64,000 nt of DNA from Corynebacterium capitovis DSM 44611 (GTDB lineage: Bacteria > Actinomycetota > Actinomycetes > Mycobacteriales > Mycobacteriaceae), in NCBI RefSeq assembly GCF_030440535.1, contig NZ_CP047117.1, positions 248,001-312,000 on the forward strand, in the 5' to 3' direction. Under the pieces are notes generated by a model that worked only from the letters and a program-made list of their open reading frames with translations, was not told the origin of the DNA and searched no databases. Below, piece by piece: positions 23,128 through 31,823 of the stretch. Numbering within the stretch: position 1 is the first letter of the stretch; the number at the start of each line of letters is the position of its first letter. The translations under genes were made by a program, and so were the position numbers.

Positions 23128-23961
23128 ATGGCTATTCGTAAGTACAAGCCGACAACCCCGGGTCGCCGCAACAGCTCTGTCTCCGAGTTCGAGGAGCTTA
23201 CCCGCTCCACGCCGGAAAAGTCCCTGCTGCGCCCGCTCCCGAAGAAGGGTGGCCGCAACACTCACGGCCACATCACTACCCGCCACCGCGGCGGCGGCCA
23301 CAAGCGCCGCTACCGCGTGATTGACTTCCGTCGCTCCGACAAGGACGGCGTCCTGGCCAAGGTTGCTCACATTGAGTACGACCCGAACCGGACCGCGAAC
23401 ATCGCGTTGCTCCACTACTATGACGGTGAGAAGCGCTACATCATCGCTCCGAAGGGCCTGAAACAGGGCACCGTCATTGAGTCCGGTGCGAACGCGGACA
23501 TCAAGGTTGGCAACAACCTTCCGCTGCGCAACATCCCGACCGGTACGACTATCCACGCTGTGGAGCTGAAGCCGGGTGCGGGAGCTAAGCTCGCTCGCTC
23601 TGCAGGCTCGTCCATCCAGCTGCTGGGTAAGGAAGGCTCCTACGCCGTGCTGCGTATGCCGTCCTCCGAGATCCGCCGTGTGGACATCCGTTGCCGCGCG
23701 ACCGTTGGTGAGGTCGGAAACGCCGACCAGATCAACATTCGCTGGGGCAAGGCAGGCCGCATGCGCTGGAAGGGCTGGCGCCCGACGGTTCGTGGTGTTG
23801 TGATGAACCCCGTCGACCACCCGCACGGTGGTGGCGAGGGCAAGACCTCGGGTGGCCGCCACCCGGTGTCGCCGTGGGGCCAGAAGGAAGGCCGCACCCG
23901 CAACCCGAACCGTTACTCGAACAACATGATCGTGCGCCGTCGTCGCTCGAAGAAGCGCTAA
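23128..23961 (+). CDS. rplB: 50S ribosomal protein L2
   Basis: L2 (277 residues) is needed for subunit association and peptidyl-transferase activity. The functional motif [21 protein letters not shown] near the C-terminus contains the key histidine. The N-terminal [19 protein letters not shown]-binding segment is present. AAAAGGA precedes the ATG, and the protein ends in the usual basic RRRRSKKR. Confidence 0.97.
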   Translation: MAIRKYKPTTPGRRNSSVSEFEELTRSTPEKSLLRPLPKKGGRNTHGHITTRHRGGGHKRRYRVIDFRRSDKDGVLAKVAHIEYDPNRTANIALLHYYDGEKRYIIAPKGLKQGTVIESGANADIKVGNNLPLRNIPTGTTIHAVELKPGAGAKLARSAGSSIQLLGKEGSYAVLRMPSSEIRRVDIRCRATVGEVGNADQINIRWGKAGRMRWKGWRPTVRGVVMNPVDHPHGGGEGKTSGGRHPVSPWGQKEGRTRNPNRYSNNMIVRRRRSKKR

Positions 23962-23977
23962 GAGGAGGTAAACAGAC

Positions 23978-24253
23978 ATGCCACGCAGCCTTAAGAAAGG
24001 CCCGTTCGTCGACGAGCACCTCCTCAACAAGGTGGACGCTCAGAACGAGGCCGGTACCAAGCAGGTCATCAAGACCTGGTCTCGCCGTTCGACCATTCTC
24101 CCCGATTTCATCGGTCACACTTTCGCCGTTCACGACGGTCGCAAGCACGTCCCGGTGTTCGTGGACGAGTCCATGGTCGGCCACAAGCTCGGTGAGTTTG
24201 CACCAACCAAGACCTTCAAGGGTCATGTCAAGGAACAGAAGGGACGTCGATAA
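23978..24253 (+). CDS. rpsS: 30S ribosomal protein S19
   Basis: S19 (91 residues) binds 16S rRNA in the head with S13. It begins [15 protein letters not shown] and contains [21 protein letters not shown] and the KLGEFAPT end motif. A perfect GAGGAGG lies about 8 nt before the ATG. It is placed between rplB and rplV as usual. Confidence 0.97.
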   Translation: MPRSLKKGPFVDEHLLNKVDAQNEAGTKQVIKTWSRRSTILPDFIGHTFAVHDGRKHVPVFVDESMVGHKLGEFAPTKTFKGHVKEQKGRR

Positions 24254-24256
24254 GCA

Positions 24257-24625
24257 ATGGCTGAGACGATCACCACTGCATCCGCGACGGCCAAGTTTGC
24301 CCGCACTTCCCCGATGAAGGCCCGCCGCGTGCTGGCCCTCGTCCGCGGGAAGTCCGTTTCCGAGGCCCTCGCCACGTTGAAGTACGCACCTCAGGCCGCC
24401 GCTCGCCCGGTAGCCAAGGTCGTCGCGTCTGCCGCGGCCAACGCCGAGAACAACTTCGGCCTTGACCCGCGCACCCTGGTCATCTCCGAGGCTTACGCCA
24501 ACGAGGGGCCGACCATGCGCCGCTTCCAGCCGCGCGCGCAGGGCCGCGCCTTCCAGATCCGGAAGCGTACGTCCCACATCACAGTCGTTGTCGAGTCCGT
24601 CGAGTCCAAGGAAGGGGCTAAGTAA
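24257..24625 (+). CDS. rplV: 50S ribosomal protein L22
   Basis: L22 (122 residues) contacts all 23S domains and forms part of the tunnel wall. It shows [17 protein letters not shown] and the C-terminal tunnel hairpin with [20 protein letters not shown]. It is spaced 3 nt from rpsS and coupled to rpsC by TAATG. Confidence 0.97.
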   Translation: MAETITTASATAKFARTSPMKARRVLALVRGKSVSEALATLKYAPQAAARPVAKVVASAAANAENNFGLDPRTLVISEAYANEGPTMRRFQPRAQGRAFQIRKRTSHITVVVESVESKEGAK

Positions 24626-25374
24626 TGGGCCAGAAAATTCACCCACACGGCCTGCGCCTGGGCATCACCTCGGACTGGAAGTCGCACTGGTACGCCGACA
24701 AGAACTACTCCGATTACGTCGCCGAGGACATCAAGATCCGCAACTTCCTGGCCAAGGGCCTGGAGCGTGCCGGAATCGCCGATGTCGTCATCGAGCGCAC
24801 CCGTGATCGCGTCCGCGTGGACATCCACACCGCCCGCCCGGGCATCGTCATCGGGCGCCGCGGCGCGGAGGCAGACCGCATCCGCCGTGAGCTGGAGAAG
24901 CTCACCGGCAAGATGGTCGCGCTGAACATTCTCGAGGTCAAGAACGTCGACGCCAACGCCACCCTCGTGGCGCAGTCCGTTGCGGAGCAGCTGGTCAACC
25001 GTGTGGCGTTCCGCCGTGCAATGCGCAAGGCGATCCAGTCCGCAATGCGTAACCCGCAGGTCAAGGGCATCAAGGTGATGACCTCTGGCCGTCTGGGTGG
25101 CGCCGAAATGTCGCGTGTCGAGCGTTACCACGAGGGGCGCGTGCCGCTGCACACGCTCCGCGCGGAGATCGACTACGGCACCGCAGAAGCACACACCACC
25201 TTCGGCGTGATTGGCGTCAAGGTGTGGATCTACAAGGGCGATGTCGTCGGCGGCGTCCGCGAGTCTGAGCTCAACGCTCCGTCGAACGACCGCCGCGGCC
25301 GCGGTGACCGCGACCGCCGCCCGCGCCGTGGCGGCCAGCGTCGCCAGCGCGCAGAGCAGAAGCAGGAGGGCTAA
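24625..25374 (+). CDS. rpsC: 30S ribosomal protein S3
   Basis: S3 (249 residues), at the mRNA entry channel, with a KH domain ([20 protein letters not shown]) and the C-terminal domain ending in the highly basic [18 protein letters not shown] tail typical of actinobacteria. It starts on the ATG overlapping the rplV stop and is followed by rplP after 4 nt. Confidence 0.97.
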   Translation: MGQKIHPHGLRLGITSDWKSHWYADKNYSDYVAEDIKIRNFLAKGLERAGIADVVIERTRDRVRVDIHTARPGIVIGRRGAEADRIRRELEKLTGKMVALNILEVKNVDANATLVAQSVAEQLVNRVAFRRAMRKAIQSAMRNPQVKGIKVMTSGRLGGAEMSRVERYHEGRVPLHTLRAEIDYGTAEAHTTFGVIGVKVWIYKGDVVGGVRESELNAPSNDRRGRGDRDRRPRRGGQRRQRAEQKQEG

Positions 25375-25378
25375 ACAC

Positions 25379-25795
25379 ATGCTTATTCCAAAGCGCGTGA
25401 AGTACCGCCGCCAGCACCGCCCGACCCGTCGTGGCGTGTCCAAGGGTGGCAACACCATCACTTTCGGTGACTACGGCCTGCAGGCACTCGAGCCGGCCTA
25501 CATTACCAACCGCCAGATCGAGTCTGCACGTATCGCCATCAACCGCCACGTCAAGCGCGGAGGCAAGGTGTGGATCAACATCTTCCCTGACCGCCCCCTG
25601 ACCCAGAAGCCGCTCGGCGTGCGTATGGGTTCCGGTAAGGGCCCCGTCGAGAAGTGGGTGGCCAACGTCAAGCCGGGCCGTATCCTTTTCGAGATGTCCT
25701 ACCCGAACGAGGAGACCGCTCTCGAGGCTCTGCGCCGCGCGGGTGCGAAGCTCCCCTGCAAGGTCCGCGTGATCAAGAAGGAGGACCAGTTCTGA
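25379..25795 (+). CDS. rplP: 50S ribosomal protein L16
   Basis: L16 (138 residues) helps position A-site tRNA. It begins [15 protein letters not shown] and contains GRVLFEM-type and [17 protein letters not shown] segments. The ATG at 25379, after AGGAGGG, gives the usual length; the frame is open further upstream only as a shadow of rpsC. The stop overlaps rpmC (TGATG). Confidence 0.97.
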   Translation: MLIPKRVKYRRQHRPTRRGVSKGGNTITFGDYGLQALEPAYITNRQIESARIAINRHVKRGGKVWINIFPDRPLTQKPLGVRMGSGKGPVEKWVANVKPGRILFEMSYPNEETALEALRRAGAKLPCKVRVIKKEDQF

Positions 25796-26025
25796 TGGCT
25801 GTCGGTACCCCCGCATCCGAGTTCCGCGAGCTCAACGACGATGAGCTGCGCACCCGTTTGGCCGAGGCGAAGGAAGAGCTGTTCAACCTGCGCTTCCAGC
25901 TCGCCACCGGTCAGCTGACCAACAACCGCCGCATCTCCACCGTGAAGCGCGACATCGCACGCATCTACACCGTGCTGCGCGAGCGCGAGCTGGGCCTGTC
26001 TACTGTCCCGGGAGCTGAGGCGTAA
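25795..26025 (+). CDS. rpmC: 50S ribosomal protein L29
   Basis: L29 (76 residues) lies beside L23 at the tunnel exit. The signature is [21 protein letters not shown] followed by a [15 protein letters not shown] helix. The ATG at 25795 shares a base with the rplP stop codon. The nine residues after RERELG form a slightly long C-terminus, as in other corynebacteria. Confidence 0.95.
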   Translation: MAVGTPASEFRELNDDELRTRLAEAKEELFNLRFQLATGQLTNNRRISTVKRDIARIYTVLRERELGLSTVPGAEA

Positions 26026-26028
26026 ATC

Positions 26029-26340
26029 ATGACCGAAGCAACTGAGGCATCGAAGGCATCGAAGGCAACCGTGACTGAGAACCAGACCAAGAAGCCGACC
26101 CGCAAGCGCCGCACCGGCTACGTCGTGTCCGACAAGATGGACAAGACGATCGTCGTTGAGCTGGAGGACCGTAAGTCCCACAGCCTCTACGGCAAGATCG
26201 TGCGCAGCACAAAGCGCGTGAAGGCGCACGACGAGGAGAACACCGCTGGTATCGGTGACCTCGTTCGCATCGAGGAGACGCGCCCGCTGTCGAAGGACAA
26301 GCACTTCCGTCTCGTCGAGATCGTGGAGAAGGCCCGCTAG
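26029..26340 (+). CDS. rpsQ: 30S ribosomal protein S17
   Basis: S17 (103 residues), an early 16S rRNA binder. The core is [22 protein letters not shown], then [16 protein letters not shown] and [12 protein letters not shown]. The N-terminus carries an extra Thr/Ala/Lys stretch with a repeated ASKASKA element, so the true start could be a later GTG at 26071. In most bacteria rplN follows directly; here a terminator and five unrelated genes intervene. Confidence 0.95.
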   Translation: MTEATEASKASKATVTENQTKKPTRKRRTGYVVSDKMDKTIVVELEDRKSHSLYGKIVRSTKRVKAHDEENTAGIGDLVRIEETRPLSKDKHFRLVEIVEKAR

Positions 26341-26362
26341 AAGCCCCCTCCGCGTCACCGTC

Positions 26363-26388
26363 AAGCCCCGCTTCGTGCGGGGCTTTTC
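26363..26388 (+). terminator. Terminator after rpsQ
   Basis: AAGCCCCGC and GCGGGGCTT form a 9-bp stem around a TTCGT loop, followed by TTTT. It is a textbook intrinsic terminator ending the S10 cluster transcript, and one copy of the dispersed 12-mer follows at 26389. Confidence 0.85.
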
Positions 26389-26520
26389 GCTTGTCGACGC
26401 CCCCTCTCTCCCCGTTTACAGAAAATTAATCAGTACTTCCCGGCTGGGACACCAAGGACACCTATTGTTCCGTTCGGTCTATCCATCTGAATGTGTTTCT
26501 ATTGTGCGGAGGAGAACCCC

Positions 26521-28626
26521 ATGCCGATTAAAGGCCTCAACCTGTTTCAATCGCGCCGCTCAAGCCTGACGTGCACGTACAAGTGCGGAAACGCCTGCTT
26601 GGGGGAGTGCGCGAACGTGTCGGACAACGAGTACTTCGGAGATGTCGTCTCGCGGCGCGGGATGCTCAAGGCCTCGGGCGTCGCTGTGCTCGCAGTCGGC
26701 GGCGGGGCCGCGCTTGTCGCGTGTGGTGCGGACGGGCAAACGAGTGGCGCTGCGACCTCGTCGTCCTCAACTGGCTCCTCGACTGGCTCCCCGTCTGGCT
26801 CCCCGTCTGGCTCCGCGCCGGCCCAGGTGACTCCCCCGGAGGGCATGCGTTTTGACAGCGTGGCCGCAAATACCGAGGACAAGCTCGTCGTCCCCGCGGG
26901 TTATTCCTCGGGTGTGCTCATCCGGTGGGGTGACCCGTTGTTTGCCGACGCCCCTGAGTTTGACCCGCAGAACCAGACCGCGGCCGCCGCGGAGCGCCAG
27001 TTCGGCTTCAATAACGACTTCGCCGGCCTCTTGCCCCACCCCGATAGCTCGGACCGCTTGGTGTACGTGTGTTCCCACGAATATTCGACGGAGCCGCACA
27101 TGCTTCCGGGGTACGACGCCGACAACCCGACGCAGGAGCAGGTCAACATCGGTATCGCAAGCCATGGCCACTCCATCCTGGAAGTTTCCAAGGTGGCCGG
27201 CTCAGGGGAGCTGAAGCGGGAATTCGGCCCGCTCAACCGGCGTATCACCGGCAACACCGAGTTTGAGGTCCGCGGTGTCGCCGCCGGCTCCGACCTGCTG
27301 AAGACGAGCTCCGATCCGACCGGCACGCGCGTGATGGGCACCTTTAACAACTGCTCGGGTGGTATCACGCCGTGGGGCACTTTATTGTCCGGCGAGGAAA
27401 ACTTTGAGCAGTACTGGTCTCACTCCTCCGCAGTAACCCAGGGCCGCGCCGCTCAGGACGTCAAGCGCTACGCCGTTCCGGAGGGCGAATCGGAGCGCAA
27501 ATGGGAGCGCTACCACGACCGTTTCGACCTGTCGAAGGAGCCGAACGAGATCAACCGCTTCGGCTGGCTCGTGGAGATCAACCCCTACGACCCGACCTCG
27601 ACCCCGGTGAAGCACACCTCGATGGGCCGCTTCAAGCACGAAGCCGGCAACATCTACGTCACCGCGGACGGCACCGTCGTGTGCTACTCGGGTGATGACT
27701 CTCGCTTCGAGTACATCTATAAGTTCGTCTCCTCGAAGAAGGTCAAGGAGGGCGACATCGCGCACAACATGAGCATCCTCGACGAGGGTACGCTCTACGT
27801 CGCTTCTCTACAGGGCAACTCACCCGAGGGCGAAATTATTGGCGACGGCGCCTTGCCGGCCGACAAGAAGTTCGACGGCACCGGGACGTGGCACAAGCTG
27901 CTCACCGTTACAGCGAGCGGCGCGGAATCGCACGTCGATGGTTTTAGCGCGGAAGAAGTAGCCGTCTACACGCGCCTCGCTGCGGACAAGGTCGGCGCCA
28001 CGAAGATGGACCGCCCCGAGGACTTCCAACCCGACCCCAAAACCGGCAAGCTCTACGTCGCACTGACCAACAACTCCTACCGTGGCGCGGCGGGGGAAAA
28101 CGCTAGCAAGAGCAAGGAGGGTGTGAAAGAGTACGCGCCCATCAAGGAGGACAAGAACGGTCTTGTCATGGAGATCGACGACGATCACGCCGGCGAGTCC
28201 TTCACCTGGAACCTGTTGCTGGTCTGTGGCGACCCAGAGGCCGCGTACTCCTACTTCGGTGGGTTCGACAAATCCCAGGTTTCCCCGATTTCGTGTCCGG
28301 ATAACCTGGCCTTCGACGACCACGGAAACCTGTGGATCTCCACCGACGGCAACGCGCTGAAGAGCAACGACGGCCTGTACGCCGTGGGGCTGGAGGGGGC
28401 GAACCGCGGTCAGGTGAAGTGCTTCCTCACTGTGCCTTCCGGTGCCGAAACTTGCGGCCCGATTGTCGACGCCGACCGCGTGATGGTGAACGTGCAGCAC
28501 CCGGGCGAGGAAGACGACGCAACCTTTGAAAAGCCGGCCTCGCACTGGCCCGACGGCGGTTCCTCCCTTCCGCGGCCGGCTGTCGCTGTCGTGTGGCGGG
28601 AGGACGGTGGCAAGATCGGCGTCTAA
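26521..28626 (+). CDS. phoX: PhoX-type alkaline phosphatase (DUF839), Tat-exported
   Basis: A 701-residue secreted phosphatase of the PhoX family, which releases phosphate from esters using Ca and Fe cofactors. The N-terminus has the family prefix with CTYKCGNACLGEC. A twin-arginine signal SRRGMLKASGVAVLAVGGG ends in LVACG, a lipobox-like site, so the enzyme is probably a Tat-exported lipoprotein. A flexible Ser/Gly/Pro linker with repeated GSPSGSPSGS follows, then the catalytic domain with NNCSGGITPWGTLLSGEEN. The ATG at 26521 follows GGAGGAG. The location inside the ribosomal cluster is odd. PHO-type regulation is likely but not shown by sequence. Confidence 0.85.
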   Translation: MPIKGLNLFQSRRSSLTCTYKCGNACLGECANVSDNEYFGDVVSRRGMLKASGVAVLAVGGGAALVACGADGQTSGAATSSSSTGSSTGSPSGSPSGSAPAQVTPPEGMRFDSVAANTEDKLVVPAGYSSGVLIRWGDPLFADAPEFDPQNQTAAAAERQFGFNNDFAGLLPHPDSSDRLVYVCSHEYSTEPHMLPGYDADNPTQEQVNIGIASHGHSILEVSKVAGSGELKREFGPLNRRITGNTEFEVRGVAAGSDLLKTSSDPTGTRVMGTFNNCSGGITPWGTLLSGEENFEQYWSHSSAVTQGRAAQDVKRYAVPEGESERKWERYHDRFDLSKEPNEINRFGWLVEINPYDPTSTPVKHTSMGRFKHEAGNIYVTADGTVVCYSGDDSRFEYIYKFVSSKKVKEGDIAHNMSILDEGTLYVASLQGNSPEGEIIGDGALPADKKFDGTGTWHKLLTVTASGAESHVDGFSAEEVAVYTRLAADKVGATKMDRPEDFQPDPKTGKLYVALTNNSYRGAAGENASKSKEGVKEYAPIKEDKNGLVMEIDDDHAGESFTWNLLLVCGDPEAAYSYFGGFDKSQVSPISCPDNLAFDDHGNLWISTDGNALKSNDGLYAVGLEGANRGQVKCFLTVPSGAETCGPIVDADRVMVNVQHPGEEDDATFEKPASHWPDGGSSLPRPAVAVVWREDGGKIGV

Positions 28627-28649
28627 CGCCCCTACCGCCTCCGGCGCGT

Positions 28650-28668
28650 TTAGGTTAGGGTTACCTTA
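28650..28668. promoter_or_regulatory. DtxR-type iron box overlapping a promoter and start codon
   Basis: TTAGGTTAGGGTTACCTTA matches the 19-bp DtxR consensus (TTAGGTTAGSCTAACCTAA) at 16 of 19 positions. It covers a TAGGGT -10-like box at 28656-28661 and touches the ATG at 28668. Binding of iron-loaded DtxR would block the leaderless promoter of the next gene. Confidence 0.6.
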
Positions 28669-29159
28669 TGAGCAGTCTCACCCACCTAAATGTTACCGAC
28701 ACGGTTGTCGAGCTCCGCGCGCAGCCCGGGTCCGTCTTTGAACTCACAGCGCTGCAGGGAGCCATTGAACAAGTCCAAAGGGATGTCCTGGATCTTCGTC
28801 TTCGCGCCCCGGGCACGGGCGTGGTGGGGGAGCCGAGGGTTCGCCTTATCGATTTACGGGATACCCCGTCTGCCGTGGTTATCGCAGCCGGGCTCGTCGT
28901 CCACTTCCAGGATGATTTCCTCTTCCGCTGGGACTGCGATGATGGTGGCACGCGAGGAGGGCTTGTTGAGTTTGTCGTATTCCGGCTGAGTGACGACAAG
29001 GTGTGGGTCCTGCCCCTCGTTCACCCGGCGCTAGCGGGCCGGAGTGAGGCGAATTCTGCCCCAGAAAATCGATTGCCGCAGTGGGCCGCCGTCTCCCGGC
29101 GGGCCTGTGCGGCTCAGCTCCACAATAACCTTGACCTGCATCGATCTTCCCGCACGTGA
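28668..29159 (+). CDS. Hypothetical protein, probably iron-regulated
   Basis: A 163-residue frame that I do not recognise. It is weakly supported as a gene: codon third positions are GC-rich, residues 60-120 alternate hydrophobic strands (SAVVIAAGLVVHFQDDFLFRWD, LVEFVVFRL), and a -10 box with a DtxR-type iron box sits exactly where a leaderless promoter should be. The last 40 residues look less protein-like and run into the promoter of the next gene. An antisense frame over the same DNA is less plausible. No function is proposed. Confidence 0.45.
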   Translation: MSSLTHLNVTDTVVELRAQPGSVFELTALQGAIEQVQRDVLDLRLRAPGTGVVGEPRVRLIDLRDTPSAVVIAAGLVVHFQDDFLFRWDCDDGGTRGGLVEFVVFRLSDDKVWVLPLVHPALAGRSEANSAPENRLPQWAAVSRRACAAQLHNNLDLHRSSRT

Positions 29160-29204
29160 ACGCTTGCTACCCGATTTTGGTGACATATCACTATAATCCG
29201 GGGT

Positions 29205-30242
29205 ATGAAGAAATTTGGGTTCCTTTCCTTCGGGCACTACGCCCTTCCCGGGCAGCGCGGTCCGGGCGCGCGCCAAACCCTCCAAGACACCGTGGAGATC
29301 GCCCGCCAGGCGGATTCGATCGGGGTCAACGGAGCATACCTTCGCGTCCACCACTTCGCGCCGCAGTTCGCCTCGCCCATCGCGCTTCTGTCGGCGATGG
29401 CCGCAGTGACGAAGAACATCGAGGTCGGCACCGGTGTGCTTGACATGCGCTACGCCAACCCCCTTCAGCTCGCGGAAGACATCGCCGCGCTTGACCTCCT
29501 TTCCGACGGCCGGGTTGCCCTCGGCGTCTCTCGCGGTTCACCGGAACCGGCGATCAGGGGCTGGGAGGCCTTCGGGTACACCGCTACCTCAGACAACGGC
29601 GCTGACCTCGCGCGGGCGCATTTCGAAAGCTTTTTGTCGGCGCTTCGTGGGGACGGCATGGCCACCGCGGCGCCTGTGGGGAAGCAGTACCCACAGATGT
29701 ACCACCCGGGAACGCCCCTGCCGGTCATGCCGCACGCGCCGGGCGCGGACCGCCACGTGTGGTGGGGCGCCGGTTCCTTCGATTCCGCGGCACAAGCAGC
29801 CCGCGACGGGGTGAACCTCATGAGCTCGACTCTGATCAGCGAGGCTGACGGGCGTAGCCTCGGGGAACTCCAGGCCCAGCAGATCCAGCACTTCCGCGAC
29901 GAGTGGGTCGCCGCGGGCCACGACTGGGAGCCGCGAGTGTCGATCTCTCGCAGCGTGTTTCCCATTGTCGATGACGTCTCCCGCAGGCTTTTCGCCGGAC
30001 AGGGTAGTGAGGAGCAGATCGGGTCGCTGGGTGAAGGCTCTATGGTGACGTTCGGCAAGACCTACGCGGCGGAGCCGGACGAGATCATCGCCGAGCTGTC
30101 CAGCGACCCCGCGATCCACGCTGCAGACACCCTGATGCTCACCATTCCGAACCAGTTGGGCGTGGACCTCAACATGAAGGTCCTCTCGGACTTCGCGGAG
30201 CACATCGCCCCCGCTCTCGGCTGGGAGCCGGCGACCTCCTAG
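29205..30242 (+). CDS. LLM-class flavin-dependent oxidoreductase (luciferase-like)
   Basis: A 345-residue bacterial-luciferase-like monooxygenase that would use reduced flavin and oxygen; the substrate is unknown. Family landmarks are EIARQADSIGVNGAYLRVHHF, the VGTGVLDMRYANPLQLAEDIAALDLLSDGRVALGVSRG block (flavin site) and the later MVTFGKT segment. A TATAAT box at 29192-29197 lies 7 nt before the ATG, so the transcript is leaderless. It is convergent with the thiamine gene: the two stop codons overlap. Confidence 0.85.
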   Translation: MKKFGFLSFGHYALPGQRGPGARQTLQDTVEIARQADSIGVNGAYLRVHHFAPQFASPIALLSAMAAVTKNIEVGTGVLDMRYANPLQLAEDIAALDLLSDGRVALGVSRGSPEPAIRGWEAFGYTATSDNGADLARAHFESFLSALRGDGMATAAPVGKQYPQMYHPGTPLPVMPHAPGADRHVWWGAGSFDSAAQAARDGVNLMSSTLISEADGRSLGELQAQQIQHFRDEWVAAGHDWEPRVSISRSVFPIVDDVSRRLFAGQGSEEQIGSLGEGSMVTFGKTYAAEPDEIIAELSSDPAIHAADTLMLTIPNQLGVDLNMKVLSDFAEHIAPALGWEPATS

Positions 30243-31762
30243 CGGCGGTACGCCTGATCGAAGAAGTCCCGCTCGTAGAAACAGGAGTAGGTGAAGGCCC
30301 GGGCGGCTGCTGTGCGTTGCTGCTCGGAGCCGGCGGCGAGGGCCTTTTCCGTCAACGCGATGGCGTGCGCAGCCTCCTGAACGAACTCGTCGCCGCCGTA
30401 GAGGGATAACCATGCCTCGTATGGGTGGCCGGGGTGGCAGGCGTCGCGAAGCAGTAGGCCTACTTCGGCGTAGAGCCAGAAGCAAGGAAGGACCGCCGCG
30501 GCACCAACCGCGTAGTCAGCGGTGGCCGCCGTTGCCTTGAGATGATTGACGTAGGCCAGGGTGACGGGGGAGGGGTCCACGTCGGCGTCGAGGGCGCGGT
30601 CACTGAGCCACGAGCGGTGCAGCTCGGCCTCCGCCGCGGTTGCCGCAGTCGCCGCGCGGGACCACCATTCCTGCTCCTCCCGCGCTCCTGCCCGAGCCGC
30701 GACGAGGGCGAGAGAGCGAGCGTAGTCGCTGAGGTAGAGCGCGTCTTGGGCGAGGTAGAACGCGAAGTCCTCGGCCGCTAGGTTGCCCGAGCGCAGATCC
30801 TCCAGGAAGCCCAGTGCGAGCGTGTCGGGCCACGCCTTTGCGGCACCGTGGTTCCACAACTCCCGGGTGAACGGCCCGGCTGCGGGAATACGTGGTTCGA
30901 CTGACGCCGCCTCGGAATCGACGGGGAGCGGGGTGGAATCGCCCGCGGCGGCAAGGCGACGCAACCGGTGGAAGTGGTCAACGGGCCCGTTGCCCTGGCC
31001 GACGTGTAGCGAGGCGCCGCCCAGGATCGCCTCGTGGAGCCACCGTGTGGCGTGCGCGGCGGCGGCGGGAACGGTGACGTCGAGAAGAATGCGCGTGGCG
31101 AGCGCGGCTGACAGGGAGCACCCAGTGCCGTGGGTGTTCGCGGTGTCGATGCGCGCGGTGTGGATCTCGTGGACCTCGCCCGCCGGGGTGACCAGCGCGT
31201 TCGAAGCGCGCGGGCCGTCTAAGTGCCCGCCTTTCACCAAGACCGTGACGCCTGCGTCGGCGGCGTAGCGGGAGCCCTGGGCGACAGCTGCGGGAAAGCT
31301 CGTGGCAGGCTCTTCCCCGGACAGGACCGCGAGCTCAGGGATGTTAGGGGTCACCACCGTGGCGTGCTCGCGGACGAAGTCGCGCAGCTCCTCCTCAGCG
31401 TCAGGGGTGAGAAGGCGGTCTCCGGAGGTTGCCACCATGACGGGGTCGACGACGACCACCTCGACGGGGTGCGCGCTGAGGAAGCGTGAAACGGTGCGGA
31501 TTGTCGTGGCATCCCCGAGCATGCCCACCTTGACGGCATCGACCTCTACGTCGCTGAAAACCGCGTCAAGCTGCTGCTTAAGGAAGCGGGCCGGTGGGGT
31601 GTGCACCTCGCGAACACCGCGCGTGTTCTGCGCGACGAGGGCCGTCACCACGCTCATGCCGTACCCGCCGCACGCGGCAATGGACTTTAAGTCGGCCTGG
31701 ATGCCGGCTCCACCGGTCGGGTCGGTGCCGGCGATTGACAGGACTCTGGGTTGCTGTGTCAC
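30239..31762 (-). CDS. ThiD-TenA fusion: HMP(-P) kinase plus thiaminase II-type domain
   Basis: A 507-residue two-domain protein of thiamine metabolism. Residues 1-260 are ThiD (SIAGTDPTGGAGIQADLKS, then NTHGTGCSLSAALA with the catalytic Cys), which phosphorylates hydroxymethylpyrimidine and its phosphate. Residues about 285-507 are TenA, which salvages degraded thiamine to HMP, ending in the characteristic YSCFYERDFFDQAYRR. The GTG at 31762 begins directly at the ThiD fold; the longer frame to 31825 overlaps the divergent gene. Such fusions are known in corynebacteria. I see no TPP riboswitch in the 61-bp upstream gap. Confidence 0.88.
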   Translation of the reverse strand: MTQQPRVLSIAGTDPTGGAGIQADLKSIAACGGYGMSVVTALVAQNTRGVREVHTPPARFLKQQLDAVFSDVEVDAVKVGMLGDATTIRTVSRFLSAHPVEVVVVDPVMVATSGDRLLTPDAEEELRDFVREHATVVTPNIPELAVLSGEEPATSFPAAVAQGSRYAADAGVTVLVKGGHLDGPRASNALVTPAGEVHEIHTARIDTANTHGTGCSLSAALATRILLDVTVPAAAAHATRWLHEAILGGASLHVGQGNGPVDHFHRLRRLAAAGDSTPLPVDSEAASVEPRIPAAGPFTRELWNHGAAKAWPDTLALGFLEDLRSGNLAAEDFAFYLAQDALYLSDYARSLALVAARAGAREEQEWWSRAATAATAAEAELHRSWLSDRALDADVDPSPVTLAYVNHLKATAATADYAVGAAAVLPCFWLYAEVGLLLRDACHPGHPYEAWLSLYGGDEFVQEAAHAIALTEKALAAGSEQQRTAAARAFTYSCFYERDFFDQAYRR

Positions 31763-31823
31763 CCCACTACTTCTAGCGCAGAAGGGGGCCGCGGGGGCGT
31801 CGATAAGCTCTAAGCTTGATCGC

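Noticed and set aside
31302..31823. N-terminal extension of the GH32-like frame
   Set aside because: It is antisense to the ThiD domain, and homology begins at the ATG at 31824.
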